Positions 53,395 to 56,913 of a stretch of 56,913 nt of DNA are shown here, piece by piece. This DNA comes from Deltaproteobacteria bacterium (GTDB lineage: Bacteria > Desulfobacterota > DSM-4660 > Desulfatiglandales > HGW-15): positions 1 through 56,913 of the forward strand of contig JAFGDF010000076.1 in NCBI GenBank assembly GCA_016932235.1, given 5' to 3'. The translations under genes were made by a program, and so were the position numbers. Positions within the stretch are counted from its first letter, which is position 1; every line of letters begins with the position of its first letter. The notes beneath the pieces are model-generated. The model saw only the letters and a list, made by a program, of their open reading frames with translations. It did not search any database and was not told where the DNA came from.

Positions 53395-54000
53395 TCACCT
53401 GTTTTGAAAAGGATTACAGAATATATTCAACAGCCGGGCCGGTCTATGCCCCAGGCTTCGCCCCATGTGTGGACGATCCGAATCGAAGTATATTGCATCC
53501 CCGGCTTCAAGCCTGTATGTCTGACCGTCGTAAAAAAACTCATGCTCACCTTCGAGAGTAAAAGTGAACTCCTGGCCAATATGCATTAATGGGGCGGAGG
53601 GGAATTCAAAATCCAATGTTATAATATAGGCATCCATCAGACGATCCTGCTTGTTAAATCCGAATGCCTCATAGGCCCAGTGTGGAGAAACGTTCTTATG
53701 GACGATAAGCCTTCTGTCTCTGGCCCTGCCGAAGGCTACTTTGACGATGTTTTGTTGAGTTAGCTCTCCAGTGAGCAGGGTTACAAGACTTTCTTGAAGA
53801 CCAAAAGCGATCCTGGAAAGGGTGTTCAGGGGAGGAATCTTCTCATTATTTTCGATCTGTGACAGATATCCCTTTGAAAGGCCGGTGATTTTCGCAAGTC
53901 GCCCCAGGGTGTACCCTAAATGGGTTCTTTTTTCCCTGATGCGTTCCGCAATGGCGAGCTGAAGCAGGCGACCCTCTTTTTCGTTTTCATTTTTATTCAT
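53395..54000 (-). CDS. XRE-family regulator with C-terminal cupin
   Basis: A 201-residue protein. The helix-turn-helix (about 18-72) shows HLGYTLGRLAKITGLSKGYLSQIENNEKIPPL, split here as seen near residues 33-64. The cupin (about 115-195) includes HIGQEFTFTLEGEHEFFYDG and the metal-like YRLEAGDAIYFDSDRPHMGR. Such regulators sense small ligands or metal and often control an adjacent importer, here DctP-DctQM. The ATG has no strong ribosome site. Confidence 0.88.
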   Translation of the reverse strand: MNKNENEKEGRLLQLAIAERIREKRTHLGYTLGRLAKITGLSKGYLSQIENNEKIPPLNTLSRIAFGLQESLVTLLTGELTQQNIVKVAFGRARDRRLIVHKNVSPHWAYEAFGFNKQDRLMDAYIITLDFEFPSAPLMHIGQEFTFTLEGEHEFFYDGQTYRLEAGDAIYFDSDRPHMGRSLGHRPARLLNIFCNPFQNR

Positions 54001-54134
54001 ATCTACTGTTTGCCATAAGAGAACGGCAATGTCAAGAAAATACTGAGTTGGTCTGCCATATACCTCAGATTTTAACCTTTAATTTTTGAATTGAGTACCG
54101 CTTGATTGATTTTTATTCACAGATTACATTCACA

Positions 54135-55325
54135 CTATGTTTTCGTATTCAGCACAGGCGATTCATCTCTGATCATATTATTGTTGAAATCCTTCAGGAC
54201 ATAGATCAACAGAAAGCTAAGAGGAACAAGGTGAAGGAGACTGCTGCCGAAGAACATCGTGCCGATAGAGGTTGCATTGGCAAACCAGCCCATAGCGATT
54301 GAACCGATGCCAATCCCCAGATCAATAGTGGCAGAAAATGTTGAATTGGCGACTCCCCGGCTGTTTATTTCAACCATATATATGATCATTGTCTGGATAG
54401 CAGGTAAAAAAAGTCCGTAACCAAGCCCTAATGAAAGAGCCGCCATAACAAGAATGGTTATGCCATGGGTTACCCATAGCAGCATATATCCTCCAATGAG
54501 TAATAAGATTCCGAGGGTAACAACAATTTTTGGACCGCTTCGATCCATTACCCTTCCACCAAAAGGACGCGTAAAGCTCATTGCTATTGCATAGAACAGG
54601 AAAAAAACACCTCCATCTGCCACATTAATCTCTTCACAGTAAAGAGCGACAAAGGATATCAGGCCACCAAAAACGAAGGCTATAAAGAACTGTACGATAC
54701 AAATAGGTATCACCCGGATTTCAATGAAGTTTTTCCATTTGAAACCTTTTCGTCTGAATTGTAAGGGAGGAGGCTTGACTGTGGAAGCCGCAAAGAAGGC
54801 AAAGACAGCCGGAATGGTTGCGGCTATGAATAACCTGTCATAGTGCCTGTCGCCAGCGAGCCACAAAGCAAACATCGGCCCCACGGCCATAGACAGGCTC
54901 ATCGCCAGACCGAAGTAACCAATCCCTTCCCCTCTTCTGCTGGGTGGAACGATATCAGCAATTATGGTTGCACTGCTTGTGTTAAAAACTCCCCACGTAA
55001 GGCCGTGTAATAATCGAAGTAACAGGAAACTGATGAAAGTTGCCGCCAGATAATAACTGAATGTAAACAGTGCAAAAAAGCAGATTGAAAAAAGAAATAT
55101 CCTTTTGCGTCCAAAAGAATCAACAGCATAACCGGCAAAAGGGCGAATCAATAAGGAGGAGAGAGAGTAAACACCGATTAGGTATCCGGCTTGACTGTTA
55201 TCTACTCCTAATTGCTTCACTGCTATTACAGGTATAAGGGGAAGGAGAAAATAAAAACTTATCGCTACAAATAGAATCGCGAGCAAGTGCATGGTAAAGT
55301 TTTTAGTCCAGAGTGAATCCTGCAT
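54135..55325 (-). CDS. MFS transporter
   Basis: A 396-residue 12-helix permease. Motif A is AGYAVDSFGRKRIFLFS (about 66-82). DIVPPSRRGEGIGYFGLAMS at mid-length is typical of a bacterial efflux-type MFS group. A C-terminal second motif A reads GGRVMDRSGPKIVV. It is convergent with no gene nearby and stands alone. Substrate unknown. Confidence 0.85.
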   Translation of the reverse strand: MQDSLWTKNFTMHLLAILFVAISFYFLLPLIPVIAVKQLGVDNSQAGYLIGVYSLSSLLIRPFAGYAVDSFGRKRIFLFSICFFALFTFSYYLAATFISFLLLRLLHGLTWGVFNTSSATIIADIVPPSRRGEGIGYFGLAMSLSMAVGPMFALWLAGDRHYDRLFIAATIPAVFAFFAASTVKPPPLQFRRKGFKWKNFIEIRVIPICIVQFFIAFVFGGLISFVALYCEEINVADGGVFFLFYAIAMSFTRPFGGRVMDRSGPKIVVTLGILLLIGGYMLLWVTHGITILVMAALSLGLGYGLFLPAIQTMIIYMVEINSRGVANSTFSATIDLGIGIGSIAMGWFANATSIGTMFFGSSLLHLVPLSFLLIYVLKDFNNNMIRDESPVLNTKT

Positions 55326-55560
55326 TTGAAAAATATAGCTCCGATTAGATAATGATAATTAATATCTTTATAAATCTTTAGTGGGCAATTTGAAAGGAAT
55401 ATTCCACAGATCAGGCAGAAGGTTATGTATAATGATAAAGTGATTTTCGGAGATCTATCATAGCTGCTGAAAATATGCTATATGTCTGCGGTTGAGGGTG
55501 TGTTCCTTGGCAGCATTGTGATCTTCATTAATTTGACCTGCTGGTGGTGGAGGTAACGTT

Positions 55561-56064
55561 GTGAAAAAACTGAGTGGGCAAGGACAGAGATGGCTCAAAT
55601 GCTTTCATGTATTTTTTGCATGTTTATGGGTTGGCGGTGGATTTGCCTTAATGTTGATGTCTATTTTTTTAGTGGCAAAAGATGGATCAGAGCTTTATGG
55701 GCTTTATGCCTCTATGCAGTTCCTCGATTATGCTGTTATAGCAACAGGAGGTGTAGGGTCACTACTAACCGGAATCTTATATTCGACCTTCACGAACTGG
55801 GGATGGTTTAAACATAAATGGATTATCATTAAATGGTGCATCAATTTATATGGAATAATATTGGGAACATTCTGGTTAGGACCGTGGCTAGATGAGATGG
55901 TAGAAATAGTTCATGCAGATCGCATGGCAGCGTTAGCAAATACGGTTTATCTGCACAACAGGACAATGTCGTTTGCCTTCGGATTATTTCAGCTATTAAC
56001 TATCTTGTTTGCCCTGTATCTATCCGTGCATAAGCCATGGAGAAGGAAGAAATCTGAATGCTAA
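55561..56064 (+). CDS. DUF2269-type integral membrane protein
   Basis: A 167-residue protein with four hydrophobic helices. A His in KCFHVFFACLWVGGGFALML is typical of the DUF2269 family, of unknown function and possibly heme-related. The start is GTG 55561 with GGAGG seven bases before. The region 55326-55560 upstream shows no gene. Confidence 0.75.
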   Translation: MKKLSGQGQRWLKCFHVFFACLWVGGGFALMLMSIFLVAKDGSELYGLYASMQFLDYAVIATGGVGSLLTGILYSTFTNWGWFKHKWIIIKWCINLYGIILGTFWLGPWLDEMVEIVHADRMAALANTVYLHNRTMSFAFGLFQLLTILFALYLSVHKPWRRKKSEC

Positions 56065-56204
56065 AAGTTACCTTGAAGGGTTTTAACTTATTGGAGCCAG
56101 ATTACTACTTATTTCATTGCAGATTACTCGAAATTATGATATACAATAAATACCTCTGTTCATTTCCTTTTATGGGTAGTCCTTTTTGTCAAGCTTGGAA
56201 GAAA

Positions 56205-56235
56205 GGGCAGGATGCTTATTCCTGCTCTTTTTTTT
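56205..56235 (+). terminator. intrinsic terminator
   Basis: GGGCAGGA...TTCCTGCTC (about 56205-56227, short stem) runs into eight or more T. It ends the DUF2269 transcript before the HU promoter. Confidence 0.7.
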
Positions 56236-56255
56236 CTGATCAGGTCAATATTCAG

Positions 56256-56284
56256 TTGTCTTAAATCCGGTAATACAATAAAAT
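56256..56284 (+). promoter_or_regulatory. sigma-70-type promoter of HU gene
   Basis: TTGTCT (56256-56261) and TAAAAT (56279-56284) are separated by 17 bases. Transcription would start near 56292, about 50 bases before the HU start. A strong GGAGGG ribosome site precedes it. Confidence 0.5.
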
Positions 56285-56341
56285 TATCACGATATCATTT
56301 TTTTATAAACACTAACAATTTTAGATCGGAGGGAGAAGCTT

Positions 56342-56611
56342 ATGAACAAAGGGGAGTTGATCAATGAAGTGGCAAAGGTTGTAAGCACCAAAAAGGAAGC
56401 CCAGGCAGCCGTTGACTGCGTTTTGGCAACTATAACCAAAGCATTAAAGAAAAAAGACGCAGTTACATTGGTAGGATTCGGAACATTTAAAGTAAGTAAG
56501 AGAAAAGCAAGAACAGGCAGAAACCCTCAGACAGGGGAGGTTCTAAAGCTAAAGGCTAAGAATGTACCAAAGTTCATAGCTGGAAAAGCCCTTAAAGATG
56601 CTGTTCAGTAA
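56342..56611 (+). CDS. hup: DNA-binding protein HU
   Basis: An 89-residue histone-like protein that bends and compacts DNA as a dimer. MNKGELINEVAKVVSTKKEA opens the helical body, and LVGFGTFKVSKRKARTGRNP with QTGE gives the DNA-gripping arm and its Pro. VPKFIAGKALKDAV closes it. It has normal length and no IHF-specific features. It has its own promoter and terminator. Confidence 0.97.
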   Translation: MNKGELINEVAKVVSTKKEAQAAVDCVLATITKALKKKDAVTLVGFGTFKVSKRKARTGRNPQTGEVLKLKAKNVPKFIAGKALKDAVQ

Positions 56612-56632
56612 ATAACTTTAAATACCTTTTTC

Positions 56633-56675
56633 AACCCTCATTAGGACGAGCTGTTTTAATGAGGGTTATTTTTTC
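56633..56675 (+). terminator. intrinsic terminator after HU
   Basis: AACCCTCATTA (56633-56643) pairs perfectly with TAATGAGGGTT (56657-56667), followed by ATTTTTT. It lies 22 bases after the HU stop. Confidence 0.85.
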
Positions 56676-56866
56676 GCTAAGCTTCGATATCCTTATTGTT
56701 ATCATACATGCGGGAGGCATATCCCGCCGTTTACGACGTCATAAAAAAGTGCTATGTTTGTATTAATATATCAAAGCGCTATGAAATCCGGTATTTAGAA
56801 ATAGGAACAGCAGGACATCATGCGCATTTTCAATCCAACGATCCAACATAAATAAAGGAGATTAAA

Positions 56867-56913
56867 ATGAAGATTCTGGGAATTTGTTGCAGTCCAAGAA
56901 AAGGGGGAAACAC
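56867..56913 (+). CDS. flavodoxin/NADPH-dependent FMN reductase family protein, N-terminus only
   Basis: Only the first 15 codons are in the window. MKILGICCSPRKGGN is the typical FMN-phosphate-binding start of this family (strand, then SPRKxGNT). AAAGGAG lies six bases before the ATG. The protein runs off the end of the window. Confidence 0.65.
   Translation, partial: MKILGICCSPRKGGN

Noticed and set aside
1..56913. tRNA, rRNA and CRISPR arrays
   Set aside because: No cloverleaf with CCA, no rRNA-like conserved blocks and no regularly spaced direct repeats were seen by eye.

Overview
The window looks like a piece of the chromosome of a motile, probably anaerobic Gram-negative bacterium of the former Deltaproteobacteria (Desulfobacterota). 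This is an inference from four things: the flagellar gene order with sigma-54 promoters, an AMIN-like/TPR protein next to an NtrC-type regulator, a complete PhoBR-PstSCAB-PhoU set, and a dense set of TRAP, TAXI and TTT organic-anion importers. No rRNA, tRNA, CRISPR array or intact transposase was seen.

Layout. 1-2.4 kb: an MFS gene broken by an in-frame stop, then an intact MFS transporter. 2.5-15.2 kb: a flagellar basal-body and export block on the minus strand (flgB-flgC-fliE-fliF-fliG, a 337-bp non-flagellar gap, fliH-fliI-fliJ-motE). It is preceded by a sigma-54 activator with a degenerate receiver domain and a 989-residue secreted TPR protein, and a divergent FliT/FlgN-like gene lies beyond. 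Three sigma-54 promoters (9842, 14488, 14744) and matching GTC-N8-GAC dyads suggest that the activator drives this regulon. 15.2-18.4 kb: a truncated metallo-hydrolase, a repeat-rich spacer, purM, tatA and a frameshifted STN-like gene. 18.7-27.2 kb: an SMP-30-like lactonase, then phoB-phoR and pstS-pstC-pstA-pstB-phoU, with tandem 11-bp Pho-box-like repeats and an attenuator-like hairpin between pstS and pstC. 27.4-33 kb: a small membrane protein, two MFS transporters, a D-2-hydroxyacid dehydrogenase and a DUF4870-type protein.

33.3-46.8 kb is the most coherent accessory block. A long minus-strand run encodes an aminotransferase, a benzoylformate-decarboxylase-like ThDP enzyme, a TTT importer (TctC plus a fused TctA-TctB), a leaderless arylsulfotransferase-like protein, a TAXI binding protein and a fused TRAP permease. 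Divergent to it are a FadR-type GntR regulator and a second leaderless arylsulfotransferase-like protein. Two copies of an ATGT-N3-ACAT/A operator-like site lie in the divergent intergenic region. I read this as a regulated catabolic island for an unknown amino or keto acid, possibly aromatic or sulfated.

46.8-54 kb holds a frameshifted TIGR01777-type epimerase fragment and a second set: a geranylgeranyl-reductase-family flavoprotein, a TcuA-like flavoprotein dehydrogenase, a fused DctQM permease, DctP and an XRE-cupin regulator. 54-56.9 kb holds a further MFS transporter, a DUF2269-type membrane protein, HU, and the start of a flavodoxin-family protein.

A dispersed family of short hairpins (core GTCGG-loop-CCGAC, stems kept paired despite sequence change, often bordered by CTAG) recurs at eight loci. 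Three are paired at 85-195 bp, two of the pairs share interior sequence or design, and the repeat edge supplies the stop codon of three genes. This repeat family, the sigma-54/enhancer architecture and the arylsulfotransferase island are the observations most worth following up.
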